Below, one piece after another: positions 23,787 to 32,446 of a DNA stretch of 33,189 nucleotides. The notes beneath the pieces are model-generated. The model did no database searches. It was given only the letters and a program-made list of their open reading frames with translations, and had not been told where the DNA came from. The first letter of the stretch is position 1. Each line of letters starts with the position of its first letter. The DNA lies in NCBI RefSeq assembly GCF_003002025.1, contig NZ_PVZB01000048.1, positions 1 through 33,189 on the forward strand, written 5' to 3'. The stretch is from Paraburkholderia sp. BL25I1N1 (GTDB lineage Bacteria; Pseudomonadota; Gammaproteobacteria; Burkholderiales; Burkholderiaceae). The position numbers and the translations under genes were made by a program.

Positions 23787-23805
23787 CGGCGATCAACGGT
23801 CGCCG
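23787..23805 (+). terminator. Hairpin after the MFS gene
   Basis: CGGCGA at 23787-23792 pairs perfectly with TCGCCG at 23800-23805 over a 7-base loop, followed by TTATT. It lies in the 141-bp gap before the reductase gene and could be a weak terminator or attenuator. Confidence 0.3.
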
Positions 23806-23895
23806 TTATTGGGCCCTTGGCAAGTGAGTGTTTGCTGGCCATTGTCGAAGATGCTTTGTGGGCGTGTTGCGCACCACCTTTTACGGTAAACATAT

Positions 23896-24867
23896 ATGAG
23901 CACTCGAACTGACTTGATCGAGGTACGCGTTACACGGAAGACCATGGAAGCTCTTGGAATAGCCTCTTTCGAACTGGCTCGCGTGGATCGATCATCGTTG
24001 CCAGCCTTTGAGCCGGGTGCACACATCGACGTTCACACGCCCGAAGGAATTGCTCGCCAGTACTCTTTATGTAATTCGCCTGATGAGACGCATCGCTATT
24101 TGATTGCTGTATTGCGCGATCCCCAGTCGCGCGGCGGCTCCGCCGCACTCGTTGACAAGCTCTTTGAGGGGGATCTGGTGCAGATCAGTGCACCACGTAA
24201 TCACTTTCAGCTGGCAGCCGGGTCAAGCCATACCCTTTTGATCGGTGGTGGAATTGGTATCACGCCGTTACTGGCCATGGCCGAAAGTCTGTCCCGAGAA
24301 GGCCGGCCCTTCGAATTGCACTATTGCACTCGCTCGCCGGCTCATACCGCCTTCCATGCCGCCTTGAAAGAAGGCAACTTCAGCGACAGGGTCGAGTTTC
24401 ACTTTGACGATGGTGCTGCCGAGCAGCGTTTGGATATTACAAAGAAACTATCGAGCTGCGACGCCAACACGCATTTGTACGTTTGTGGACCCAAGGGTTT
24501 CATGGACGCAGTGCTTGGAGCCGCCCGTTCAGAAGGATGGGCAGATGAACGAGTTCACTTTGAATATTTTGCCGCGGATGTGATGCGGAAGGCAGATGAC
24601 GGAGCATTCGAAGTCGAAATCGCTAGTACCGGCGACGTGTATGTGGTACCGGCCGACAAGAGCATTTGCGATGTGCTAATTGCGCACGGCATCGACATCC
24701 CCATGTCTTGCGAAGAGGGTGTGTGTGGCACCTGCGCGACGGGCGTGATAGCCGGATTGCCGGACCATCGCGACATGTATCTCACGCGTACGGAACAGGC
24801 AAAGAATGACCAGATGATGCTGTGTTGCTCACGTGCGAAGTCGGCGAGGCTGGTGTTGGAACTGTAA
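23896..24867 (+). CDS. Phthalate-dioxygenase-reductase-type oxidoreductase (FMN, NAD, 2Fe-2S)
   Basis: This 323-residue protein carries electrons from NADH to an oxygenase in a single polypeptide. The domains in order are: a flavin barrel with RQYS (residues 54-57); an NAD domain with GGGIGITP (117-124) and CGP (197-199); and a C-terminal plant-type 2Fe-2S domain with Cys272, Cys277, Cys280 and Cys310 (CEEGVCGTC, then CCSRAKS). This order, with the ferredoxin at the C-terminus, is that of phthalate dioxygenase reductase and VanB. The same module is fused to the P450 in CYP116B enzymes. No Rieske oxygenase is in the window, so the P450 at 20786 is the most likely acceptor. The start codon has only a weak ribosome site. 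Confidence 0.93.
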   Translation: MSTRTDLIEVRVTRKTMEALGIASFELARVDRSSLPAFEPGAHIDVHTPEGIARQYSLCNSPDETHRYLIAVLRDPQSRGGSAALVDKLFEGDLVQISAPRNHFQLAAGSSHTLLIGGGIGITPLLAMAESLSREGRPFELHYCTRSPAHTAFHAALKEGNFSDRVEFHFDDGAAEQRLDITKKLSSCDANTHLYVCGPKGFMDAVLGAARSEGWADERVHFEYFAADVMRKADDGAFEVEIASTGDVYVVPADKSICDVLIAHGIDIPMSCEEGVCGTCATGVIAGLPDHRDMYLTRTEQAKNDQMMLCCSRAKSARLVLEL

Positions 24868-24906
24868 TCGTTCAGCATGTGTTTCCAATCTGAAAGGGGC
24901 GGGCGA

Positions 24907-26103
24907 ATGACTGGCCTATCGTTGAGCCGACTACAAGGCGTCGAAGAATACGTTGAGAATCTGGTTGCAACTGACATCGTGCCTGGCATTGTGACGCTTG
25001 TGGCGCACCGCGGCGAGGTGGCGACGGTAGTCGTGGCAGGTTACCAGGACGAGGAGGGACGCAAGCCAATGCGCCGCGACTCGATCTTCCGTATCGCATC
25101 AATGACCAAACCAGTCACTGCGGTTGCCGTCTTGATGTTGATAGAGCAGGGGCGGCTTGCATTGACTGATCCAATCGAACGTTGGTTGCCTGAGTTTGGG
25201 CAGCCGCGTGTGTTGCGCACGCCCTCTGCAGAGCTTGATGACACGGTCGCGACCAATCGATCGATTACCGTTCTTGACTTGCTTAGCCACCGCGCGGGCT
25301 TGGGCTATTCCACCACCGTGCCGGGGCCGCTTGGTCGGGCATTACAGGCGGAAAGATTTCGGACTGATACCACCAGTTCCCTCGACCAATGGTTGGCCGC
25401 GCTGGCAGCCTTGCCGCTCGCTGATCAGCCGGGCGAACATTTTCGCTACGGCGTTTCGAGCGATGTGCTCGGGGTGTTGGTCGAGCGGGTCAGTAGTCGA
25501 CCATTTGCCGTTTTTTTACGTGAATCCATTTTTGAACCTCTCGGCATGGGCGACACCGGTTTCTTTGTGCCCGCGGACAAACAGTCGCGCTTCACTACCG
25601 CCTATGGCGTCGGGGTCGACGGTCATCGTATGGTTTCCGATACCCCAGGGCTCAGCGTATGGAACAAGGTAGAGCGTTTCCCGGGGGGCGGCGGTGGCCT
25701 GGTTTCGACAGCAGACAATTACCTGTGCTTTGCCAACCTGCTACTCGGCCGCGGTCGCCTAGGCGACGTCCATCTGTTGTCGCCCCGTTCGGTGGCTCTG
25801 ATGACGTGCAATTGGCTGACTGACCCGCAGCGCCAGGGCGAGGTGTTTGGCCACAATTTTTTCGCCGGCCAAGGGTACGGACTCGGCGTTTCGGTCGTCG
25901 ATGATCTGCCTCGCCAACAGCAGGCGGTAGGCTTCGCGCAAGTTGGTAGCTATGGTTGGAGTGGACGGTTCGGCACTCACTGGCGCAACGATCCGATTGA
26001 GCAGACGACACTTCTTTACCTGACGCAGCTGCAGTCCACCGAGCTCACTGTGCGCCTGCCAGCCAGGGTCGCAGAGCGAGTGGCCGACGCGATCGATTAT
26101 TGA
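24907..26103 (+). CDS. Serine hydrolase of the beta-lactamase / class C (EstB-like esterase) family
   Basis: This 398-residue protein has the class C beta-lactamase fold. The nucleophile motif is S-M-T-K (Ser65 and Lys68 in FRIASMTKPVTAVAVLMLIE), followed by LTDPIERWLPEF and ITVLDLLSHRAGL. Further on are the FRYGVSSDVLGVLVERVS stretch that supplies the catalytic Tyr, and a C-terminal GSYGWSGRFGTHW. No signal peptide is present, so it is cytosolic, which favours an esterase, lactonase or amide hydrolase over antibiotic resistance. The start at 24907 was chosen because the frame from 24877 adds non-homologous residues. It sits 39 bp after the reductase and may hydrolyse an ester or lactone intermediate of the pathway. 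Confidence 0.88.
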   Translation: MTGLSLSRLQGVEEYVENLVATDIVPGIVTLVAHRGEVATVVVAGYQDEEGRKPMRRDSIFRIASMTKPVTAVAVLMLIEQGRLALTDPIERWLPEFGQPRVLRTPSAELDDTVATNRSITVLDLLSHRAGLGYSTTVPGPLGRALQAERFRTDTTSSLDQWLAALAALPLADQPGEHFRYGVSSDVLGVLVERVSSRPFAVFLRESIFEPLGMGDTGFFVPADKQSRFTTAYGVGVDGHRMVSDTPGLSVWNKVERFPGGGGGLVSTADNYLCFANLLLGRGRLGDVHLLSPRSVALMTCNWLTDPQRQGEVFGHNFFAGQGYGLGVSVVDDLPRQQQAVGFAQVGSYGWSGRFGTHWRNDPIEQTTLLYLTQLQSTELTVRLPARVAERVADAIDY

Positions 26104-26256
26104 GTGGCCGCATGTTGACGAATGATCCGGGTCGGAGCAATGACGACACATCGCACGAGGTCACTTGTTCCAACAGATTTTTGCGTCTCGCCTGGCTATA
26201 TATGATGCAGCGCTCGCATCCCGTTTAATCACTGAGTTATCAGAGGAATTCCATCC

Positions 26257-27681
26257 GTGTCGAACCTTAAATTCCTGATCGGGGGCCGCCTGGTCGACGG
26301 CGCCAGAAAGTCTGCGGTTCTCAATCCGGCCACCGAGGAAGTGGTGGATGTGGCGCCACGCGCCTCGGCCGAGCAAATCAATGAAGCAGTGCAGGCCGCC
26401 AAGACGGCCTTTCCAGCCTGGTCGAACACGACTATTCACGAACGGCGGGAAGTCCTCCTGCGCATTGCCAAGGTCGTAGAGAACAATGTGACGGCGCTTG
26501 CGCCGCTTCTCACGCAGGAGCAGGGACAGCCGCTCGCCTACACTGAAGGGGAATTGAGGGGCTTTGCAGGTGCGCTGCGATATGCGGCCGATTCCCTGAC
26601 TCTCCCGATCAAAGTACTCGAAGACAGCGCCGATCGCTACGTCAGATTGCTGCGCCGGCCGCTCGGGGTTGTGGCAGCGATCGTGCCGTGGAACTACCCG
26701 TTCGACGTGCTCGGCGCCAAATTGCCCGCGGCTTTGCTCGCGGGCAACACCGTGGTCGTCAAGCCGGCCGGTACGACGCCACTGACTACCTTGCGCCTCG
26801 GCGAGTTGCTGGCGGATGTGGTACCGCCTGGCGTGCTCAACATTGTGGCAGATGACAACGATCTGGGTGATGTGCTGACCCGGCATCCGGACGTCCGCAA
26901 AGTGTCGTTCACAGGGTCTATCGCCACGGGCAAGCGTGTCATGGCGGCGGCGTCCGAGTCACTGAAGCGCGTGACGTTGGAACTGGGAGGGAACGATCCT
27001 GCGCTGGTGCTCGAAGATGCCGATGTCGCGGCCGCTGTCGAGGGGATTTTCTTCCTCGGCTTCATCAACGTTGGGCAAGCATGTTGTGGCATCAAGCGTG
27101 TTTATGTCCATGCGTCGATTTACGATGCGGTTTGCCAAGGGCTGGCTGAAAAAGCTCGCGCGGCAAGACTTGGTAACGGGCTCGATCCCGACACGGAGTT
27201 CGGACCATTGCAGAACCGTGCTCAGTTCGAACGGGTCAAGGCGCTACTGGAAGATACGCGGCTGCATGGCAATATTATCGCTGGCGGGCGTGTCCGTGAC
27301 GGTGCGGGTTATTTCATTGAGCCGACTATCGTGCGGGACATTGAAGACGGTTGCCGTATCGTCGACGAGGAACAGTTCGGCCCTATCTTGCCGGTTATCC
27401 GTTACACGGATCTTGATGACGCGATCCGCCGTGTTAACGGTACGCATTTCGGATTGGGGGCCTCGGTGTGGTCTAAAAACGCCGTGCGTGCCGGTGAAAT
27501 TGCCCTGCGCATCGACTCGGGCATGGTCTGGGTTAACAAGCATGCCGACATTACCTTTGGCACCCCCTTCGTCGGTTCTGGCCAGTCCGGCATTGGCGCG
27601 GAGCTTGGGGAAGAAGGGCTGTTCGAATTCACACAGATCCAGGTCATAAACGAAGGGTCGCGTGCGGTGCAGAAAGGATAG
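26257..27681 (+). CDS. NAD(P)-dependent aldehyde dehydrogenase
   Basis: This 474-residue enzyme oxidises an aldehyde to the acid. Catalytic residues are in place: Asn146 (PWNYP), Lys169 (VVVKPAG), the cofactor loop FTGSIATGK, Glu242 (LELGGNDP) and the nucleophile Cys276 (NVGQACCG). Length is normal. Translation starts at GTG 26257, with AGAGGA about eight bases upstream and no nearby ATG. The 153-bp gap before it could hold a promoter. Placement after a P450 and a hydrolase fits conversion of an alcohol-derived aldehyde to a carboxylate. Substrate class cannot be set from sequence. Confidence 0.94.
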   Translation: MSNLKFLIGGRLVDGARKSAVLNPATEEVVDVAPRASAEQINEAVQAAKTAFPAWSNTTIHERREVLLRIAKVVENNVTALAPLLTQEQGQPLAYTEGELRGFAGALRYAADSLTLPIKVLEDSADRYVRLLRRPLGVVAAIVPWNYPFDVLGAKLPAALLAGNTVVVKPAGTTPLTTLRLGELLADVVPPGVLNIVADDNDLGDVLTRHPDVRKVSFTGSIATGKRVMAAASESLKRVTLELGGNDPALVLEDADVAAAVEGIFFLGFINVGQACCGIKRVYVHASIYDAVCQGLAEKARAARLGNGLDPDTEFGPLQNRAQFERVKALLEDTRLHGNIIAGGRVRDGAGYFIEPTIVRDIEDGCRIVDEEQFGPILPVIRYTDLDDAIRRVNGTHFGLGASVWSKNAVRAGEIALRIDSGMVWVNKHADITFGTPFVGSGQSGIGAELGEEGLFEFTQIQVINEGSRAVQKG

Positions 27682-27843
27682 GGCTGCAATGTCGAATAGA
27701 GCGTTTTCTTGTCTGTCTGTTCGCTGCGGAATTCCGGCTTGCGGTGTCGCTGCGTTTTGCTGCCCCTGCACGGCCAATACGCGATCCGAATCGGCACCAG
27801 TGCGAAACGGGACTAGGATCCGCAATCTGACGAAGGCACAGGT

Positions 27844-29340
27844 ATGATTGATTGGAGATTATCCGCGGCGAGCATCCGTCGATTGCAGGCGGAACAAACG
27901 GACGGGACGTTGTCGGCACGGCAACTGGTCGATCTTTACCTGAAACGTATTACTGCTTTCGATCAATCCGCGCCAGCGATTAATGCCATTGCTACCATCA
28001 ACGAACGTGCGACGGCGGAAGCAGATGCTCTGGATGCCGAACGGCGCGATGGCGTGCTGCGCGGAGCGCTGCATGGGATCCCCGTGCTGATAAAGGACAA
28101 CATTGAGACGGCAGGCTTGCAGACCACGGCCGGCTGTACATTGCTCGCGGGCTGGAAGCCCGAGATTGATGCGGCAGTCGTTCGCCGGCTGCGTCAGGCG
28201 GGGGCGATCATTCTGGCCAAGACTAATATGCATGAGTTCGGCTACGGTATCCGTGGTTTTGGCTCGTATTTTGGCCAGGTACGCAACCCGTACGACCCTG
28301 AGTGTTATCCCGGCGGTTCGAGTAGCGGTTCCGCGGCCGGGCTTGCCGCTGGTTTTGGCGCGGTCGCGTTGGGCACCGACACCAGTGGCTCGATCGGCGT
28401 CCCGAGCGCGTACAACGGTCTTGTGGGCCTGCGTGTCACGCAGGGACTTATCAGCTGTGAGGGGATAGTGCCCCTGTCGTCGACGCAAGACGTTGTGGGG
28501 CCGATTGCCCGCACGGTGGAGGATGCGGCCACTGTCCTGGACGTCTTGACAGGCACCGACGTCGGTGGCGTCCAAGCGCCGACGTTTCCACTTGCGATGA
28601 CGTACACGGCTGCACTTGGCACGGCGGAACTACGCAACGTGCGCATAGGCAGGCTCACGGATCTATTTCGGATCGATGCTGGAGATGACGAGGTGGCGGG
28701 AATCGTCGAACGTCGTCTGGATCTTATTGAGACCGCTGGCACGACGATTGTGGATGTTGAAATTTCAGCCTTGTCCGATTTGCTGAAAGACCGCTTGTGC
28801 GGCTCTCTTGTACTGGTGCAGGATTTCAAGTTCGATCTGGATGAATACTTGGCCAGGCGCCCGACGTCGCCGCTCCGATCGTTTCAGGCGCTGCTTGCTT
28901 CGGGGGTCTGCCACGCCGCGGTGATCGACAATCTGCGATTGTCCATGGCGACGGTCTCGCGAGTTACACAGGAATACTACGCGCACGTGGCCAAGCGCAG
29001 GATGCTGCGCGAAGTGATTGTCAAAGCGATGGACCAGCTCGGGCTCGATGCGTTGGTGTTTCCAACGATACGGCAGCCTGCGGGCCGAATTGGCGGACCG
29101 CAGAATGGGGCCAATAGTCAGTTAAGCGCCAATTCCGGCCTGCCGGCACTGACCTTGCCTAGCGGATATGCCGATGGCGGTGTGCCGGTCGGAATGGACA
29201 TTCTCGGTCGCCCCTGGAGAGAATCCAGGCTCCTGGCGATCGGCCATGCCATTGAACAATGCACTCCGCCGCCTTCTCCCCCCGCTCTCACGTTCCGCGA
29301 CGCTCCGATTGACGCTTCAACCAGCGCCGGAAGGAATTGA
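27844..29340 (+). CDS. Amidase-signature family amidase
   Basis: This 498-residue amidase-signature hydrolase cleaves carboxamides, or possibly lactams and esters. The Ser-cisSer-Lys triad is complete: Lys84 (PVLIKDNIETAG), cis-Ser159 (PGGSSSGSAAG) and nucleophile Ser183 (GTDTSGSIGVPSAYNGLVG). The family's later ADGGVPVGMDILGRPWRE-type block is also present near the C-terminus. Length is normal. A GAAGG site precedes the ATG, 162 bp after the aldehyde dehydrogenase. It implies that the pathway generates or meets an amide bond; glutamyl-tRNA amidotransferase subunit A is unlikely given the setting. Confidence 0.92.
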   Translation: MIDWRLSAASIRRLQAEQTDGTLSARQLVDLYLKRITAFDQSAPAINAIATINERATAEADALDAERRDGVLRGALHGIPVLIKDNIETAGLQTTAGCTLLAGWKPEIDAAVVRRLRQAGAIILAKTNMHEFGYGIRGFGSYFGQVRNPYDPECYPGGSSSGSAAGLAAGFGAVALGTDTSGSIGVPSAYNGLVGLRVTQGLISCEGIVPLSSTQDVVGPIARTVEDAATVLDVLTGTDVGGVQAPTFPLAMTYTAALGTAELRNVRIGRLTDLFRIDAGDDEVAGIVERRLDLIETAGTTIVDVEISALSDLLKDRLCGSLVLVQDFKFDLDEYLARRPTSPLRSFQALLASGVCHAAVIDNLRLSMATVSRVTQEYYAHVAKRRMLREVIVKAMDQLGLDALVFPTIRQPAGRIGGPQNGANSQLSANSGLPALTLPSGYADGGVPVGMDILGRPWRESRLLAIGHAIEQCTPPPSPPALTFRDAPIDASTSAGRN

Positions 29341-29373
29341 TTCTTTATTCAATGGTTTATCGAGGAGTGCTAG

Positions 29374-30246
29374 ATGTATATCCCTGAACTTCGCCCTGTC
29401 GTTACGTTACCGTCGAATACGTCGATTGAAACTATCTTCGAGGCAACGCAGCGAGATGGTGCGGTAATCGTAGCAAACCTGATCAGCGCAGAACGAGTGC
29501 GTCAGATCAATGCAGAACTCGATGCGACCCTCGACGGCCGCGGTGCGAGTTCGACAATCGCTTACGACAAGCAGTCCGATGGCCTGACCCGTCGCCTGTC
29601 TTCGTTGGTTGCCCGCAGCGCTGGCGTGGTCGACACGTTGCTGGAGCCGCAACTGTTGGGCTGGGCGGAGCGGACACTTGACGACAAAAGTTTGCAGCTG
29701 TGTTCTACGCAAATGTTGGAGGTCTGGCCGGGCGCGCCTGCTCAAACCCTGCACACAGACGAGGGCAATTGGCCGCCGTTTCTGCAGGGGCCTTACAACC
29801 GCGAGGTTCAATGCTGCTGTCTCGTGGCGCTGACTGACTTTACAGAAGAAAACGGGGCAACCCGCGTTCTTCCCGGTACACATCGTCATGCAATCAACTG
29901 GCTGGAGCTAACCGAGGTGCTGCCCTCGGTGCCGGCAGAAATGAAAGCGGGTAGCGCGCTTTTCTTTACTGGAAAGGTGGGGCACGGTGCTGGCGCCAAT
30001 CGCTCCGGTGCGGCTCGCCGCGGGATGACGTTGACGTTTTGTCCAGGCTGGATCCGCCCCGGAGAGGCTCAGTGTCTGTCGGTCTCGAGAGAATTTGCAA
30101 AGCAGCTTCCTCAGCGTATGCGTGAGTTGATGGGGTTTCGTTCGTTTTATCAGGTTCTGGTGCCTGGGCAGGAACCGTTTGCCAGTCTTTGGCAGTACGA
30201 GATTGGCGATGCGTCGAGCGCGCTCGAAATCGGCCCGATCCGCTGA
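29374..30246 (+). CDS. Phytanoyl-CoA dioxygenase (PhyH)-like Fe(II)/2-oxoglutarate oxygenase
   Basis: This 290-residue non-haem iron oxygenase hydroxylates its substrate, coupling it to 2-oxoglutarate decarboxylation. The iron-binding facial triad is visible as His127-x-Asp129 (TLHTDEGNWPP) and His204 (KVGHGAGANRS), with a probable 2-oxoglutarate-binding Arg at 215-216 (AARRGMTLTF). LPGTHRHAINW is the typical PhyH segment. A GAGGAGTGCTAG site precedes the ATG, 33 bp after the amidase. A truncated paralogue lies at 32419-32925, with aligned blocks such as LRPVVTL versus LKPVTTL and RDGAVIVANLIS versus RDGAIIIKNLFS. It gives the cluster a second independent hydroxylation step besides the P450. 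Confidence 0.9.
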   Translation: MYIPELRPVVTLPSNTSIETIFEATQRDGAVIVANLISAERVRQINAELDATLDGRGASSTIAYDKQSDGLTRRLSSLVARSAGVVDTLLEPQLLGWAERTLDDKSLQLCSTQMLEVWPGAPAQTLHTDEGNWPPFLQGPYNREVQCCCLVALTDFTEENGATRVLPGTHRHAINWLELTEVLPSVPAEMKAGSALFFTGKVGHGAGANRSGAARRGMTLTFCPGWIRPGEAQCLSVSREFAKQLPQRMRELMGFRSFYQVLVPGQEPFASLWQYEIGDASSALEIGPIR

Positions 30247-30347
30247 TCATTGTGTCGGGATCGCCACCCGGTGCTATCTCATTTATCGAATGGCGGTGCT
30301 TTTCAAGCTGGCTGGCGCGCCGTGTATTTAATTAGGAAAGCATTTTT

Positions 30348-31487
30348 ATGAGTCGCCTCTTTGATCCATTGGTAGTGCGCGACGTGACTATTCCTAATCG
30401 CTTGATGGTTTCGCCGATGTGCCAATACGGCGCACAAGAGGGCTATGCGACAGATTTTCACCTGGCACATCTGGGCAGATTCGCGCTCGGCGGATTTGGC
30501 CTGGTATGCGCGGAAGCGACGGCAGTGCTGCCAGAAGGACGGTCCACGCCCAAAGATCTCGGCATCTGGTCCGACGCTCATATTCCGATGCTGCAACGCA
30601 TTACGTCGGTCATCAAGCAATCAGGGTCGGTGCCAGGAATTCAACTTGGACATGCCGGGGCCAAGGGGGGCTTGACTGAGCCTTGGGTTGGCAGCCGCCC
30701 GTCGGACGAAGCGTTCAATACGCCCGGGCAGGACCGTTGGGATACGATTTCGCCGAGCGGTTTGCCGGTTGGCGCGGGATGGCCGGCGCCGCGATCGATG
30801 ACGGATAACGATCTCGCTCTTGTGGCGGCCGCTTTTCCGGCTGCTGCACAGCGTGCCGATCAGGCCGGTTTCGAGTTCATTGAGATCCATGGAGGACATG
30901 GTTATCTGCTGAGCCAATTTCTTTCGCCGCTCACCAATCTGCGCAGTGACGGCTACGGAGGCGATCGCGCCGGGCGCATGCGCCTGGCGCTCGAAGTGGT
31001 CGAGGCTGTACGCCGGGTCTGGCCGACGTCGAAACCGTTGTGTTTCCGTGTCTCTGCGGTCGATACCGGGGGCCCGGAAGGCGTGACTATCGAGGACACC
31101 ATCGTGTTCTCGCGCGAACTCAAGAGGCGGGGTGTGGATTTGGTGGATTGCTCGTCGGGTGGAGTGCGCACCCATCCTTATAGATTGCCTGTCGGTTATG
31201 GCTATCAAACGCAATTCGCCGAGCAGGTTCGACATAGCGTCGACATTGGAAGTATTGCGGTAGGTCTGATTTTGGATGCAGTGCAGGCCAACGAAGTGAT
31301 CGAAACGGGGAAAGCCGATCTCGTGGCGATTGGACGTGCGGCGCTCAACGATCCGAACTGGCCTCATCATGCCTATGCCGAATTGTTCCCCGAGCACGAA
31401 TTCAAAAACTGGCCGGATCGCTATCGCTGGGGCCTGGAGCATCAAGCCAGGCAACTTGCGAAGGACGAACCTTTGCGCCGTGGTTGA
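30348..31487 (+). CDS. Old Yellow Enzyme family NADH:flavin oxidoreductase (YqjM/XenA-like)
   Basis: This 379-residue FMN-dependent TIM-barrel enzyme typically reduces alpha,beta-unsaturated carbonyls, or acts on related ring compounds. The N-terminus LFDPLVVRDVTIPNRLMVSP with Cys25 (MCQY) matches the thermophilic-like/YqjM subgroup, where this Cys tunes the flavin. The substrate-binding pair is His181 and His184 (EIHGGHGYLLSQFLSP), followed by DGYGGDRAGRMR and the FMN-phosphate region GRAALNDPNWP. Length is normal. An AGGAAAG site lies about twelve bases before the ATG. In this cluster it would saturate an enone created by P450, dehydrogenase or SnoaL steps. Confidence 0.93.
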   Translation: MSRLFDPLVVRDVTIPNRLMVSPMCQYGAQEGYATDFHLAHLGRFALGGFGLVCAEATAVLPEGRSTPKDLGIWSDAHIPMLQRITSVIKQSGSVPGIQLGHAGAKGGLTEPWVGSRPSDEAFNTPGQDRWDTISPSGLPVGAGWPAPRSMTDNDLALVAAAFPAAAQRADQAGFEFIEIHGGHGYLLSQFLSPLTNLRSDGYGGDRAGRMRLALEVVEAVRRVWPTSKPLCFRVSAVDTGGPEGVTIEDTIVFSRELKRRGVDLVDCSSGGVRTHPYRLPVGYGYQTQFAEQVRHSVDIGSIAVGLILDAVQANEVIETGKADLVAIGRAALNDPNWPHHAYAELFPEHEFKNWPDRYRWGLEHQARQLAKDEPLRRG

Positions 31488-31561
31488 AGCATTGCATAGA
31501 ACACGGCTTCGCGGCGTTGACGTGTAGTGAGATCGATGGGAGAGAAGCGCGTGAGGGTTAC

Positions 31562-32446
31562 ATGAAGAAAGAAAATGTGTCGATTATCGGCTTGGGCGTG
31601 CTCGGGCGCGTAGTGGCCATGGCGCTGTTGCGTGCTGGACATCGTGTGCACGTCTGGAACCGTACCCCGGGTAAAGATGCTGCGCTGCTTGCTGTTGGTG
31701 CGTATATTGCGAGCGAGCCGGTACAGGCTCTCAACGAGAGCGAAGTGATTTACGTGGTTGTCAAGAGCTATGAAGTTGCACGCGAAGTGCTGGCAGCGGC
31801 AGGAGCGGATGGAGTGCTGTCGAGTCGGGTCGTGGTGCCATTGTGTTCCGGGACGCCAGCTCAGGCCAAGGCATTCGCAGAGTTTTGTACGGCTTGCGGT
31901 GCGCGTTGTCTTGACGGCATGCCGATGTGCTACCCGGACGGCCTTGGCACGGCGGAAGGCCTGACTGTCTATGCCGGCGACGCCTCGGTTTTCCAGGCGG
32001 TCGAGCATGTGCTCGCAGCATTGGGACCTGTCCGCTACCTCGGCTCTGAGCCGGGAGCGGTCAAGGCTTTAACTGCTGCACTATGCGTATTCAATCGGGG
32101 TGCGCTCGCTTCGTTCTTCGAGGCGGCTCGGCTGGTGGAAGCGTATGGCATGGAACTCGGCGTGTTTCTCGCGACCTTGCGCCACGGATATCGTTGCAAT
32201 GTCGATGCAGTGCTAGAGCGCACTGTGTCCGCAGCAAGCCGGACTGGTGAGGTGCCGCCCGCAGAATACGCCACATTGGCAGCGCACGTGGATGCAGCTG
32301 CTTGTGATAGAGAGACCGTTGCCGCTTGTGGGCTTCGCTTGCCGGTGATGGAGCAGACCCAGAGATTCTTCGACGAGTTGATACGCTTTGGTGATGCCCA
32401 GGCCGATGTCGAGCATGCCTATCGGCCTTGGACAAAAGCAAACTGA
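31562..32446 (+). CDS. NAD(P)-binding 6-phosphogluconate/beta-hydroxyacid dehydrogenase-like protein, imine-reductase type
   Basis: This 294-residue protein has an N-terminal Rossmann domain (IIGLGVLG, Gly10-Gly15) and an NADPH-type VWNRTPGKD loop (Asn33-Arg34-Thr35), followed by a helical dimerisation domain. The substrate segment reads CLDGMPMCYPDGLG, which resembles imine reductases (LDG.IM..P..IG) and not the DAPVSGG of hydroxyisobutyrate dehydrogenases. Lys169 (PGAVKALTA) is kept, but the Asn normally four residues later is Ala173. These features favour an imine reductase or related ketimine enzyme over a true beta-hydroxyacid dehydrogenase. GAGGG precedes the ATG at 31562; an upstream in-frame start at 31484 lies just before the stop of the preceding gene and lacks support. 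Confidence 0.75.
   Translation: MKKENVSIIGLGVLGRVVAMALLRAGHRVHVWNRTPGKDAALLAVGAYIASEPVQALNESEVIYVVVKSYEVAREVLAAAGADGVLSSRVVVPLCSGTPAQAKAFAEFCTACGARCLDGMPMCYPDGLGTAEGLTVYAGDASVFQAVEHVLAALGPVRYLGSEPGAVKALTAALCVFNRGALASFFEAARLVEAYGMELGVFLATLRHGYRCNVDAVLERTVSAASRTGEVPPAEYATLAAHVDAAACDRETVAACGLRLPVMEQTQRFFDELIRFGDAQADVEHAYRPWTKAN

Noticed and set aside
24907..26103. Antibiotic-resistance beta-lactamase
   Set aside because: Although the S-x-x-K fold is that of class C enzymes, there is no signal peptide and the gene lies inside a catabolic run, so an esterase-type role is more likely.
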